Part shown: positions 22,830 through 31,900 of the stretch, one piece after another | Position numbering within the stretch: the stretch's first letter is position 1 | Layout of the letters: each line of letters opens with the position of its first letter | From: JBBPZA01 sp038330095 | GTDB taxonomy: Bacteria; Actinomycetota; Thermoleophilia; Solirubrobacterales; Solirubrobacteraceae | Assembly: GCA_038330095.1 (NCBI GenBank) | Contig: JBBQNQ010000004.1 | Span: 5,197 to 69,196, forward strand | Reading direction: 5' to 3' | Length of the DNA: 64,000 nucleotides | The notes under the pieces: generated by a model | What the model was told of the DNA's origin: nothing | The model's input: only the letters and a program-made list of their open reading frames with translations | Database searches by the model: none | Translations under genes and position numbers: made by a program

Positions 22830-24394
22830 CGCTGCTCCCCGTGGCCGGGGTCTGCGCGCAGCGGACCGGCCGGCAGGTCGTCGAGGGCCAGCGCCTGCTG
22901 CTCGCCCTGCGCCGCGGCCGGGGCGCCCCGTGGGCGCTCCACGCGCACCGGGACGCGCCCGTCGTGGAAGCGCACGCGCAGCCGCCCTGCGGCACGTGCT
23001 GCGGGGTCCCCGGTGATGAGCTCGCCGCGGGTGTCCTCGACGAGCGCGTAGCCGCGCTCGAGCGTGCGCTCGGGATCGTGGGCGGCGAGCGCGAGGCCGA
23101 GGCGCTCGAGGTCGCGACGGCGACGCTCCGCGGTCGCCGGCGCAGCGCGGCGCAACCCGGTGGCGGCTTCGTGCAGGGCGACCTCGCCGCGGGCGTGGGC
23201 GACCACCGCCGACTGGGACTTGCGCGAGACCACGAGCAGCCGCCGGGCGCTGCGCTCGCGCTCCTCGGCCAGCCCGCGCCGCGCGCTGGCGCGAAGCTCG
23301 CGAAGCTGCTGGCGAAGGGTGCGGCGGTGGCGCGCGACGTGCTCGGCCGGCGCTCGGGTCATGGCCGCGAGCGCCCTGGCCCGCACGATCACAGCGCGCC
23401 GGCCCTCTAGGCGCAGGTGGTCCGCGCACGCCGCGAGCGACGCTCGCGCCTGCTCGCAGTGCAGCGGCACGGCAGCCTCGGCGGCATGGGTGGGGGTCGA
23501 GCACGACACGGCGGCGACGTCGTCGAGCAGCGTGCGGTCGGTGTGGTGGCCGATGGAGGCGATCACCGGCACCCGGAGCATCGCCACCGTTCGGCACAGC
23601 GTCTCGTCGCAGAACGCGAAGAGGTCGGCGAGCGAGCCGCCGCCGCGGGCCACGACGACCACGTCGACCTCCTCAAGCGCCGCGAGCTCGCGCAGCGCCG
23701 CCGCGATCCGCGGTGCGGCGTGGCGGTCCTGCACGGGGGCGAAGGCCCAGACGATCCGGCCGGCCCACCCGCGGCGGCGAAGGCCGGCGAGAACGTCGTC
23801 GCGCGCCTTGCCGCCGCGGCCGCTGATCACACCGATCGTCTTGGGCACGGCGGGGCGAGGCAGTCGCTTCTGGGGCGCGAACAGGCCCTCGGCGTCGAGC
23901 AGCTTGCGCAGCCGGTCGAGCTGGGCGAGGAGGTCGCCCTCCCCGGCCACCCTCAGGGTGCGGACGGCGAAGCTGAACGCGGGCGAGGAGGTGGCCGAGC
24001 CGGGGTAGTAGTCGGGGCCGCCCGCGACCACCACCTGCGCGCCGTCGCCGAGCGACCCGGGCGCCAGGCCCAGGGCGTCCCAGTCGTCGCGCCACATCGA
24101 GCACGGCATCGCCCCTCGGGCGTCGCGCAGCTCGAAGTAGACCTTCGCCCGTCCGCCGTCGCGCAGATTGACGACCTCTCCGAAGAGCTGCACCCGTGGC
24201 CGGTCGCGCAGGCCGTCGCGCAGCCGCACGGCGTATGCGCCGACGGGAAACGGCCCCGGCAGGCCACTGCCCTCGATGCCGGCCGGCCGGTCCTCGGCAG
24301 CTCCCGCGAGCCGCCCCAGCGCCGACGCCTCGTCGGCCGAGGCCGCCGCCGAGCCGAGCGAGCGATCCTCGCCCCGGTCGGCCGCCGCGCTCAC
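22826..24394 (-). CDS. xseA: Exodeoxyribonuclease VII large subunit
   Basis: A 522-residue nuclease subunit. An N-terminal OB-fold (about 55-145: VQLFGEVVNLRDGGRAKVYFE, split motif) is followed by the catalytic domain, which has PKTIGVISGRGGKARDDVL, VVVVARGGGSLADLFAFCDE and PVIASIGHHTDRTLLDDVA. A long coiled-coil region (about 330-450) binds XseB. The family ISNWGR-like and GGGS motifs are intact. An Ala-rich N-terminal extension of about 45 residues precedes the OB-fold, so a later start is conceivable. The GTG at 24394 overlaps the previous gene's stop (GTGA). Confidence 0.94.
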   Translation of the reverse strand: MSAAADRGEDRSLGSAAASADEASALGRLAGAAEDRPAGIEGSGLPGPFPVGAYAVRLRDGLRDRPRVQLFGEVVNLRDGGRAKVYFELRDARGAMPCSMWRDDWDALGLAPGSLGDGAQVVVAGGPDYYPGSATSSPAFSFAVRTLRVAGEGDLLAQLDRLRKLLDAEGLFAPQKRLPRPAVPKTIGVISGRGGKARDDVLAGLRRRGWAGRIVWAFAPVQDRHAAPRIAAALRELAALEEVDVVVVARGGGSLADLFAFCDETLCRTVAMLRVPVIASIGHHTDRTLLDDVAAVSCSTPTHAAEAAVPLHCEQARASLAACADHLRLEGRRAVIVRARALAAMTRAPAEHVARHRRTLRQQLRELRASARRGLAEERERSARRLLVVSRKSQSAVVAHARGEVALHEAATGLRRAAPATAERRRRDLERLGLALAAHDPERTLERGYALVEDTRGELITGDPAARAAGRLRVRFHDGRVPVRVERPRGAPAAAQGEQQALALDDLPAGPLRADPGHGEQR

Positions 24395-24699
24395 TGCACC
24401 TCGGGCGCCCGGACGAGTCCCAGCTCGGTGGACTTGAGCGGTTCGAGGTCGTCCTCGCCCTCGGGGGCTACGGGGCCGCGGGTCTCGCTGCCGCGCGCGA
24501 TCCGCTCGAGGCGGGCGATCTCACGCTCTCCCTCGACGCGCGCGGGATGGCCCTCGGGCAGCGTGCGGATCAGCGTGCGGATGCGGTTGCGCAGCTGCAG
24601 CGCGAAGTGCGGGGTCGACGCGCCCATGAGCTGGCGGACCTCCTCGACGGTTGGCTCGTGGTCGGAGGCCAGGCGCTCGGGATGCTCGAACTCGCTCAC
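24391..24699 (-). CDS. Small conserved-looking protein, unknown, upstream of xseA
   Basis: A 102-residue charged, mostly helical protein. Clear helices are FALQLRNRIRTLIRTLPEGH and ARVEGEREIARLERIARG. The preceding segment HEPTVEEVRQLMGASTPH looks like a short globular start. There is no signal, membrane helix or cysteine. It is locked between a lipoprotein gene and xseA by GTGA overlaps at both ends, so its product is made in step with exonuclease VII. I cannot assign a family. The predicted amphipathic helices could bind XseA or nucleic acid (inference). Confidence 0.75.
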   Translation of the reverse strand: MSEFEHPERLASDHEPTVEEVRQLMGASTPHFALQLRNRIRTLIRTLPEGHPARVEGEREIARLERIARGSETRGPVAPEGEDDLEPLKSTELGLVRAPEVQ

Positions 24700-25904
24700 C
24701 CTCCCGGTCCTCCACTGCCGCTCCCGCCCGTGTCGCGGCTCACCGGAAGGATCTCGAGCAGGCTGTCGATCCGCGCCTGGACGCTGGCCGACATGGTCTG
24801 CTCGTCGCCGATGATCCAGCCGTGGTTGTAGGCGCCGCGCACGGGATCGCGATCGTAGCCCGGCTGGATGTCGAGCAGGTAGTCCTCCACCGCGCGGGGC
24901 AGGAGCTTGGGCTGGTCCACGAGCAGCAGCGGGCCGTAGCTTCCGCTGGTCGACAGCGGCGACGCGGCCGCCGCATCGAGCGGCCGCTTCTGGCTCGCGA
25001 AGACCAGGCCGTGGCCGGGGTCGACGACCCCCCATCCGAAGGAGCCGTTCGTATAGCGCGCGAAGGCGATCGCGTTGTTGACCGGATCGGCGGCCGCTAT
25101 GCGCATGACCTTCCCGAGCCCCTGGAGCTCCTTGGCGACCGACTTGGGTATCACCGACGTGGGCCCGAGGATGAAGATGTTGGGCTTGTCGTGACTCATG
25201 AGCGCCGCGCGCGTATCGGGCGGCACTCCCTGACGGGTGACGAAGAGGACGGGATCGCCGGCCTTTGCGGCCCACGCGGCCGCCGGCATCGCGAACTCCG
25301 GACGCTCGGAGCTGGTGACGACGACGTTGGCGCTCGGCTTCCCGGCGGCGACGGTCCTGAAGCGGTCGACCGCGCGGCCCAGGGCGAAGGGGTTGGCGCC
25401 GACCAGACGCACGCTCTTGACGTCCTTGGGCCCGGTGGCGTCGCCGATGCGGATGACCTTCGCTCCCTTGGCGGCGACCGCCGTGCCGCGGGGGTCGAGC
25501 GCCGACAGCGCCGACTTGGTCGCCTCGGGGACGTTGGAGCCGTCGGTGAGCAGGGTGGGCGCGCGCAGCGGCTTGGCCATGAGCACCGCGGCCAGGATCC
25601 CGGCCTGCCAGTCGTTCTTGTCCACGAGCGCCACGGCAGGCGGGCGCGTCTCGGGATTGGCGCCCGGGAAGACCGCCTGGGCCACGGCGGCCGCGTCGGC
25701 GATCGAGTCTCCGCCGCCCACGCGCGTCGTGTTCTTGGTCGCGAAGACCGGGAAGCCGAGCCGCTCGGCGGCCTTCGGTTGCTTGCCCTGCTGGCCGAGA
25801 ACGGGCCGCTCGACGGTCTGGGTATCCGTCGTATTCGACCCGCAGGCCGTGAAGCCGACCGTCATGGCGCAGGCGAGGGCAGCGATGGGGCGGGTCCCCC
25901 GCAT
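24696..25904 (-). CDS. Cell wall-binding repeat (CWB2-type) lipoprotein
   Basis: A 402-residue exported protein. The signal MRGTRPIAALACAMTVGFTAC ends in a lipobox (Cys21). The mature region contains CWB2-like repeats: RVGGGDSIADAAAVAQAVFP, AVALVDKNDWQAGILAAVLM, PTLLTDGSNVPEATKSAL, then further copies with KVIRIGDATGPKDVK and ILGPTSVIPKSVAKEL. These bind anionic cell-wall polymers in clostridia. TATGGT lies eight bases before the ATG on the minus strand, suggesting a leaderless mRNA. It is the first gene of an overlapping chain leading to xseA and xseB. Alternative starts upstream (25928) would spoil the signal sequence. Confidence 0.85.
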   Translation of the reverse strand: MRGTRPIAALACAMTVGFTACGSNTTDTQTVERPVLGQQGKQPKAAERLGFPVFATKNTTRVGGGDSIADAAAVAQAVFPGANPETRPPAVALVDKNDWQAGILAAVLMAKPLRAPTLLTDGSNVPEATKSALSALDPRGTAVAAKGAKVIRIGDATGPKDVKSVRLVGANPFALGRAVDRFRTVAAGKPSANVVVTSSERPEFAMPAAAWAAKAGDPVLFVTRQGVPPDTRAALMSHDKPNIFILGPTSVIPKSVAKELQGLGKVMRIAAADPVNNAIAFARYTNGSFGWGVVDPGHGLVFASQKRPLDAAAASPLSTSGSYGPLLLVDQPKLLPRAVEDYLLDIQPGYDRDPVRGAYNHGWIIGDEQTMSASVQARIDSLLEILPVSRDTGGSGSGGPGG

Positions 25905-25912
25905 GGCGGCGG

Positions 25913-25918
25913 ACCATA
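25913..25918 (-). promoter_or_regulatory. -10 box (TATGGT) for the CWB2-xseAB chain
   Basis: The minus strand reads TATGGT, ending eight bases before the ATG at 25904, with no ribosome binding site between. This is probably the promoter for the whole four-gene overlapping unit. Confidence 0.45.
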
Positions 25919-25987
25919 GCGGGGGCACGCCGCGGGCCGCGCCGCTGCTCCGTGAAACTTTTCGCCCGGACGTCTGTTAATGTCCTC

Positions 25988-26127
25988 CATCGCCGAATCC
26001 CCGGGGAAACCCTGGGGACCGGGGGACCCACTAGCAGTCTTGGGGCTAACTCCACGAATGATCCGTGGAGGGCGCCGGCTCTTTCCGCGCCAGCCCGTCA
26101 GCTAACCCCGGAGGCCTACGAAAGAGG
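25988..26127 (+). promoter_or_regulatory. c-di-AMP riboswitch (ydaO/yuaA class)
   Basis: The leader carries the hallmark conserved segments of the ydaO class in order: CGCCGAATCC (25991-26000), GGGGGACCCA (26021-26030), TTGGGGCTAACTCC near 26040-26053, a variable stem CCACGAATGATCCGTGG, GGGCG, and CCCGTCAGCTAACC (26094-26107). It then runs into GGAGGCC and AAAGAGG directly before the GTG at 26135. TTAATG (25977-25982) may be the -10 box. In actinobacteria this class turns off cell-wall hydrolase genes when c-di-AMP is high, and the downstream gene is of exactly that type. Confidence 0.92.
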
Positions 26128-26134
26128 TTTCGCC

Positions 26135-26698
26135 GTGCGTAAGCTGACTGTGGTTCTCTCCGTCGCAACAGTGCTCGCACTGCCCGCGAGCTCCGCGTTC
26201 GCCGGCACCGGGGGAAGCGGCTACTCGCCGACGGCAGTCTCGAAGTCCTCGACCAAGCCGGTCGTCGCTGGTAACCGCGCGAAGCTGATGCGCAACGGGC
26301 TCGCCGCCGCACCGGCCAACGCGCCGAAGAGGGTGCAGCGCATGATCTGGGCGGCCAACAAGATCCAGAACAAGCCCTACGTGTACGGCGGCGGTCACGG
26401 CACCTTCCCGAAGGACTCCGGTTACGACTGCTCGGGCATGGTCTCCTACGCGCTCTACTACGGCAAGATCCTCGACGGCGACCCGCGCGACGCCGTCGGG
26501 TTCTACACCTGGGGCCGGGGCGGCAAGGGCCGCTGGGCGACGGTCTACGCCAACGGCAGCCACGCTTTCATGGTGATCGCCGGCCTGCGCCTCGACACGA
26601 GCCGCATGGGCGACACCAACGGCGAGAGCGGCCCCCGGTGGCGCAAGACGCTGCGAGACACGAGCCCCTTCCGGATGCGCCACTGGCGCGGCCTGTAA
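26135..26698 (+). CDS. Secreted NlpC/P60-like cell-wall hydrolase under c-di-AMP riboswitch control
   Basis: A 187-residue exported protein. The GTG at 26135 follows AAAGAGG and gives a signal peptide (KLTVVLSVATVLALPASSAFA) with cleavage near residue 25. The mature domain has QNKPYVYGGGHG and YDCSGMVSYALY, the Cys-bearing signature of NlpC/P60 peptidases. A downstream His occurs in NGSHAFMVIAGLRLD, which fits the catalytic His. The domain is small and lacks cell-wall anchoring modules. It probably cleaves peptidoglycan peptides. Control by the upstream riboswitch ties it to envelope tension and c-di-AMP. Confidence 0.9.
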   Translation: MRKLTVVLSVATVLALPASSAFAGTGGSGYSPTAVSKSSTKPVVAGNRAKLMRNGLAAAPANAPKRVQRMIWAANKIQNKPYVYGGGHGTFPKDSGYDCSGMVSYALYYGKILDGDPRDAVGFYTWGRGGKGRWATVYANGSHAFMVIAGLRLDTSRMGDTNGESGPRWRKTLRDTSPFRMRHWRGL

Positions 26699-27052
26699 GG
26701 CCGCGGACGCCGGGCCGCGGCCTCCTTCGTCGCGCCACGGAAGGCCTGAACGGCATCGGGCGAGGGGGTGAAGGGATCGGCGCCGGCGGTGAGGCGGGCG
26801 GCGTCGCGAGACTGACGTTGAGCCCCTATGACGGGCACAACTGCAGTCTCGTCCGGCTCCTACTCCGCCTTCGCTTCCGAGACTGACATTTGGCCCCTAT
26901 GAGGGGCTCAACTGCGCTCTCGGCGGTCCCTTCCCCTCCTTCGTCGCGCCTTTCGGACCTGGCGCCGCACGCCCGCCCTCAACCGAGAGGACCCGAGCGC
27001 GCTGCGCGATAGGCTGACTCCTCGAAAACGTGACGCCGCCGAGGAGGACGTG
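26699..27052 (+). repeat. Intergenic repeat cassette with two hairpins (copy 2)
   Basis: This 354-bp gap has no gene. It holds CTCCTTCGTCGCGCC (from 26722), then GAAGGCCTGAACGGCATCGG (26740-26759). Two hairpins of one design follow, 26808-26850 and 26879-26921. Each begins GAGACTGAC, has a TATGA loop between GCCC/GGGC-type arms, and ends near AACTGC and TCTC. A second CCCCTCCTTCGTCGCGCC block closes the cassette near 26935. Copy 1 at 12957-13125 has the same order. The last 60 bp before pspA look non-repetitive and should hold its promoter. Confidence 0.62.
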
Positions 27053-27844
27053 ATGCCCGGGACCAGTGGTCGTCTGACCACGATGATCAAGTCGAAGGTC
27101 AACAGGCTGCTCGATCGGGCAGAGGACCCCGGAGAGACCCTGGACTACAGCTACACGAAGCAGATGGAGATGCTTCAGAACGTCAAGAAGGGCATCGCCG
27201 ACGTCATCACCGCCAAGAAGCGCCTCCAGATGCAGTCGACCAAGCTCGAGCAGCAGGTCGTCAAGCTAGATACCCAGGCCCGGCAGGCGCTCGCCGCCGG
27301 CAAGGAGGACCTCGCCCGCACGGCGCTGGAGCGCAAGACGCTCGCGCAGGGCGAGCTCCAGGGGCTCGATCCGCAGATCACCGAGCTCGAGGCGCAGCAG
27401 CAGGCGCTCATCGACAAGGAGCAGAAGCTGCGCACCAAGGTCGAGAGCTTCCGCACCAAGAAGGAGGTCATCAAGGCCCAGTACTCCGCCGCCGAGGCGC
27501 AGGTCAAGATCGGCGAGGCGGCCAGCGGCGTGGGCGAGGAGATGGCCGACGTCGGCCTCGCGATGCAGCGCGCGGTCGACAAGACCGAGGGCATGCGCGC
27601 CCGCGCGGGCGCCGTCGAGGAGCTGGAGGCGGCCGGTGCCTTCGAGGACCTCACGCAGCTGGGCTCGGGTCAGGACGACATCGACAAGCAGCTCGCCGAG
27701 CTGACCTCCGGCGCACAGGTCGACGACGAGCTGGCGAAGATGAAGGCCGAGCTCGGGACGGGCTCCGGTGCCGCCGGCGAGCTGGGCTCGGGCGCCGGCG
27801 AGGGGGAGGGCGCTGCCCAGCCCCAGCAGGGAGCCGGCCAGTGA
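27053..27844 (+). CDS. pspA: PspA/IM30 family membrane-stress protein
   Basis: A 263-residue coiled-coil protein of the PspA/Vipp1 (ESCRT-III) family. Typical segments are KVNRLLDRAEDPGETLDYSY at the start, the long heptad-rich hairpin (about residues 35-190), and a Glu/Asp-rich tail with a Gly/Ala-rich low-complexity end. It binds stressed cytoplasmic membranes and preserves proton motive force. ATG 27053 is preferred over GTG 27050 because GAGGAGG lies five bases before it. The stop overlaps the next GTG (GTGA), so PspA and PspAA are made together. Confidence 0.95.
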   Translation: MPGTSGRLTTMIKSKVNRLLDRAEDPGETLDYSYTKQMEMLQNVKKGIADVITAKKRLQMQSTKLEQQVVKLDTQARQALAAGKEDLARTALERKTLAQGELQGLDPQITELEAQQQALIDKEQKLRTKVESFRTKKEVIKAQYSAAEAQVKIGEAASGVGEEMADVGLAMQRAVDKTEGMRARAGAVEELEAAGAFEDLTQLGSGQDDIDKQLAELTSGAQVDDELAKMKAELGTGSGAAGELGSGAGEGEGAAQPQQGAGQ

Positions 27845-28125
27845 TCGTCCGCATCTCCACGGACGGGCAGTACCGACTGCCCGACGGGTGCGTCGAGCGT
27901 CTCAACTCGCTCGACGACCAGGCCCAGGAGGCGGTGGAGGCCGGCGACGACGGCAGCTTCCAGCAGGTACTCGCTCAGATGGTCGAGCTCGTGCGCTCCG
28001 ACGGCCAAGCCCTAGACGATGAAGAGCTCGTCGAGTCGACGATCATCCTCCCGCCGCCGGAGTCGACCATCGCGGAGGTCGGGGCGCAGTTCGACGGCGA
28101 GGGCCTGATCCCAGACGGAGACTGA
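27841..28125 (+). CDS. PspA-associated protein PspAA
   Basis: A 94-residue acidic protein starting MIVRISTDGQYRLPDGCVER, the PspAA-domain signature found beside actinobacterial pspA. Helices LNSLDDQAQEAVEAGDD and QQVLAQMVELVRSDG follow, with a proline-rich acidic end. It probably modulates PspA. The GTG start overlaps the pspA stop. The last 83 bp overlap the 3' end of the convergent PIG-L gene. Confidence 0.85.
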   Translation: MIVRISTDGQYRLPDGCVERLNSLDDQAQEAVEAGDDGSFQQVLAQMVELVRSDGQALDDEELVESTIILPPPESTIAEVGAQFDGEGLIPDGD

Positions 28126-28846
28126 CCGCGGCGAGCTCGAAGACCACTTCGTAGCGCAGGTCGCCGCCCAGCACGCGTCCGTGTGAGGCGGCCTGCAGGC
28201 CGGGGACCTGGGTGCGGTAGCAGCGGATCGCCGCGAGCTTGCGCTCGTGGGCGGGCTCGTCGAGGCGGCGCACGCGCGCGTGGAGCGCAGCGAGCGACAG
28301 GCCGGCGCGGCGCAGCTCCTCGTCCCAGCGCGCAGCCGGGTCGGGGCGGCGCTCGGGGTGCTCGCCCGTCACCAGCGACGGCCAGCCGCTCAGCACCGCG
28401 TGAGGCAGGTCGGCGTACAGCGCGACTTCGCGCCCGCCGCCGCGCAGCGCGAGGGCGCCGTCGCGCACAGCGCGGTGATCGGGGTGGCCGCCAAGGGCGG
28501 CAGGGGCGAGCACCCGCGCGTCGCCGCTCGCGGCCTCGTCCAGCGCCTGGTGCAGCGCGTCGGTATCCACGTCGCGGTCGCGGTGCTGATGGTCGAGCAG
28601 GCCGAGGGCGACCGCTCGCCGGCCGGTCGGGGCAAGGGCGGCACGATCCTCCGCGCGCCGTTCGCGCACCCGGCGGCCCGCGTCGGTCGCCCCCGTCGTC
28701 CGATCCCACCACCCCGGCCGGCCGTCCGCGGGCGTCCCTGTAAACACGTTGACGACGACTGCGTCGCCGGGGCCCTCGAGCACGTGCCACAGCGAGAGGA
28801 CGGCGTCGTCGAGGTGGGGAGAGAGGATGACCGTGGGGCGCTCCAT
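28043..28846 (-). CDS. PIG-L family deacetylase
   Basis: A 267-residue zinc hydrolase of the LmbE/MshB type. The metal-binding SPHLDDAVLS motif is at residues 8-17 and GGHPDHRAVRDGAL gives the second His cluster. Members remove N-acetyl groups from sugar amines, for example in mycothiol or antibiotic synthesis. No other thiol-cofactor genes are present, so the substrate is unknown. The final 27 codons overlap pspAA in antisense and read as a low-complexity Arg/Pro tail, so this C-terminus may be non-essential. Confidence 0.88.
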   Translation of the reverse strand: MERPTVILSPHLDDAVLSLWHVLEGPGDAVVVNVFTGTPADGRPGWWDRTTGATDAGRRVRERRAEDRAALAPTGRRAVALGLLDHQHRDRDVDTDALHQALDEAASGDARVLAPAALGGHPDHRAVRDGALALRGGGREVALYADLPHAVLSGWPSLVTGEHPERRPDPAARWDEELRRAGLSLAALHARVRRLDEPAHERKLAAIRCYRTQVPGLQAASHGRVLGGDLRYEVVFELAAVSLRLGSGPRRRTAPRPPRWSTPAAGG

Positions 28847-28924
28847 CGCTGGGACCCGGACGCTAGCGCCGACGGCGCCCGCCCTTCCATGCACTTCGAC
28901 GCAGACCCGGCGCGCCCGCGGACG

Positions 28925-28930
28925 TAGACT
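28925..28930 (+). promoter_or_regulatory. -10 box (TAGACT) of a leaderless promoter for the cyclase gene
   Basis: TAGACT ends six bases before the GTG at 28937, with no ribosome binding site between. Confidence 0.5.
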
Positions 28931-28936
28931 CGGCCC

Positions 28937-31900
28937 GTGATACGGGAGTGCCCGAGCTGCGGCGCGGGCTGTGCGCCGGACGCCCGCTTCTGCGCGCGCT
29001 GCGGCACCTCGCTCGACGGCGGTGCCGCGGCTCCGCCGTCCCCGCGCGAGGCGCGCAAGGTGGTCACCGCGCTGTTCGCCGATGTCGTCGGCTCGACCTC
29101 GCTCGGCGAGCGGCTCGATCCCGAGGACTTCACCGAGGTGGTGGGAGAGGCGGTGCGCGGCATGGCCGTGTGCGTCGAGCGCTTCGGCGGCTCGGTGTCC
29201 GAGCTCGCGGGCGACGGCCTGCTCGCGCTCTTCGGTGCACCGGTGGCCCACGAGGACGATCCCGAGCGGGCGGCGCTCGCCGGCCTCGCGATCGTCGAGT
29301 CGGCCACGGCCTATGCGCAGCGCCTGGAGCATGAGTGGGCCATCGAGGGCTTCACGGTCCGCGTCGGGCTAGAGACGGGGCTCGCCGTGCTCGGGCCGGT
29401 GGGCGGCGGGTCGCGCGTCGAATACGGCGCGATGGGCGATTCGCTCAACACCGCGGCGCGCCTGCAGGCAGCGGCGGAGCCCGGTGGCGTCCTGGCCGGC
29501 CCCGAGACCCGTCGCCTGGTCTCCGGCTGCTTCGAGTGGGGCGAGCCGCGTGAGCTCGTGCTCAAGGGCAAGCTCGAACCGGTGCTCGCCCACCCGGTCC
29601 TCGCCCCACGGGAGCGGCCGGAGCGCGAGCGGGGCCTCACGGGCGTGGAGGCGCCGCTCGTGGGGCGCGAGAGCGAGCTGCGCCTCGCCCGCGAGGCCCT
29701 GCTCGAGCTGGAGGCGGGCAAGGGAGGAGTGCTGCTGGTCTCCGGGGAGCCCGGGGTCGGCAAGACGCGTCTGCTCGCGGAGCTGAGGCGCGCCGTGGGG
29801 GCCGACGTGCGCTGGCTCGAGGGCCGCTGTGTCTCCTACGCCGAGACGCTTCCGTACTGGCCGTTTCAGGGCGTGCTTCGCGACTGGCTCGGGCGCGTGA
29901 CGCGCGCGCCCGACCTGCGCGAGGAGCTCGAGGCACAGGCGCAGCGCCTACTGGGCGAGCGCGGGAAGGAGCTCTCCGAGCCGCTCGCGGTCATGCTCGG
30001 CCTGCGGGCCGCCGGTGAAGACGCGGACCCCGAGCTCGTCCAGCGGCGCCTTCACGCCGGCTTCGCCGAGCTGGTGAGCGCGCTTGCCGCGCGGGCGCCG
30101 CTGGTGATCGCGCTCGACGATCTCCACTGGGCCGACCCCTCGTCGGTCGCGCTCGTCGAGCGCCTGGCCTCGCTGGCGCGCTCGGACGGCGTGCTGCTCC
30201 TCCTCGCCGGACGCCCGGACGCCGGGCAGCCGTTCGCGCGGCTGCGCGAGCGGCTGGGATGCGACTCGGACGCCCACGGGCGCGAGATCCCCCTGCAGGC
30301 GCTGGCGCAGGACGCCGAGCGCGTTCTGCTGGCCGGGCTCATCGGCTCGCGAACCCTGCCCGAGTGGCTCGAGCGACGCCTGCTCGAGCGTACGGAGGGC
30401 AACCCGTTCTACCTGGAGGAGCTCGTTCGGTCCATGGTCGACGCCGGGGCGCTGCATCGTACGCAGACCGGCTGGCGCTTCGATCGCGACGCCAGGGTGG
30501 AGGTTCCCGACAGCGTGGAGAAGGTCGTGCTGTCGCGCGTGGACCGGCTGGCCCCCGAGGCCCAGGAGATGCTCGGGGCGGCTGCGGTGCTCGGGCGCCA
30601 GTTCAGCCTGACTCTGCTCGACCGGGTACTGAGCGCCGGCGGGTCGGCGGGCGCCGCGCTGGCCGAGCTCGAGGCCGCCGATCTCGTGCGCGAGGCCGGG
30701 TCAGCCGGCGAGCGGACGCTGCGCTTCAAGCACAGCCTGATCCGCGAGGCCGCCTACCGCAGCCTGCTCAAGCGCCGCCGCCAGCAGCTCCACGCCCGTG
30801 CCGCCGACGCATTGGAGGAGCTCTATGCCGGCCGGCTGGACGAGGTCGTGGGCCTGCTCGCCGTTCACTGCAGCGCCGCGGGCGACGACGGGCGCGCGCT
30901 GCGCCACCACCACCGGGCGGGGGATGCGGCGCGCCTCATCAACGCGCCCGAGGAGGGCATCGAGCACTACGGGGCGGCTCTGGATGCTGCCGGCAGGCTC
31001 GGGCGCGCGGACGACGAGCGGCTCGTCATCGAGCTGCGCCTTCGGCGCGGGGCGCTGATCTACGAGCTCGGCCGCGACGCCGCCGCGGCGATCCGCGACC
31101 TCGAGGGCGCTGCGGGGGCTGCACGCCGCGCAGGCGAGGCCGACCTCGAGCTGCACGCGCACATTTCGCTCGGGGCCTGCTGGCGCGCGCTCGACTTCCC
31201 GCGCGGCGCGGAGCACCACCAGGAGGCAGTCCGCATCGCGGAGGCCCGGCAACCGGCCGCGCTGGTCGAGGCGCTCGCCCGCCTGGCCATCTATCTCACC
31301 CAGGCGCTTCGTCTGCGGCGCGCCCGGGAGCTCGCCGACCGCGCGCTCGCCGTCGCGCGCGACCAGGGCGGCGAGAAGCTCATCGTCTACGCGCGCGACG
31401 CGCTCAAGCTCGTCGCCCAGCAGACCGGCGACCTGGATGAGCTCGAGCGGCTCACCACGATGCTGGTCGAAGACCTCCGCGGCGCGGACTCGCGCACGTC
31501 GGGCCCGGGGCTTCTCTACACCACCGACGTGGTGCTGATGTGGGCGCTGGTCGAAGGCGCCACCGCCCCGATGGCCCGTGGCGACTTCGAGCTCGCCGCC
31601 GAGAGGGGAGGTGAGGCACTGGCCATGCTCGAGCGCACCGGCGGGGCGGGCCACGAGCCGGTCTTTCGCGAAGCGCTGTGCAGGCTGGGCAGGACGCGGG
31701 GCGACTACGCCTCTGCGCTGGAGCACGGGCGGCGCGCGATGGCCGTGGCCGAGAGCTCGACCATGGCGGAGTGGGGTGCCTGGGCAGCGGCGACCTACGC
31801 CTGGACCCTGCTCGACCTGCGCGCGCCGGTCCAGGCCCGTGAGCTGCTCGGGCCCTGGGCGCGCCGCGCCGCAGAGGCGGGAGCGATCGCCCAGGAGATT

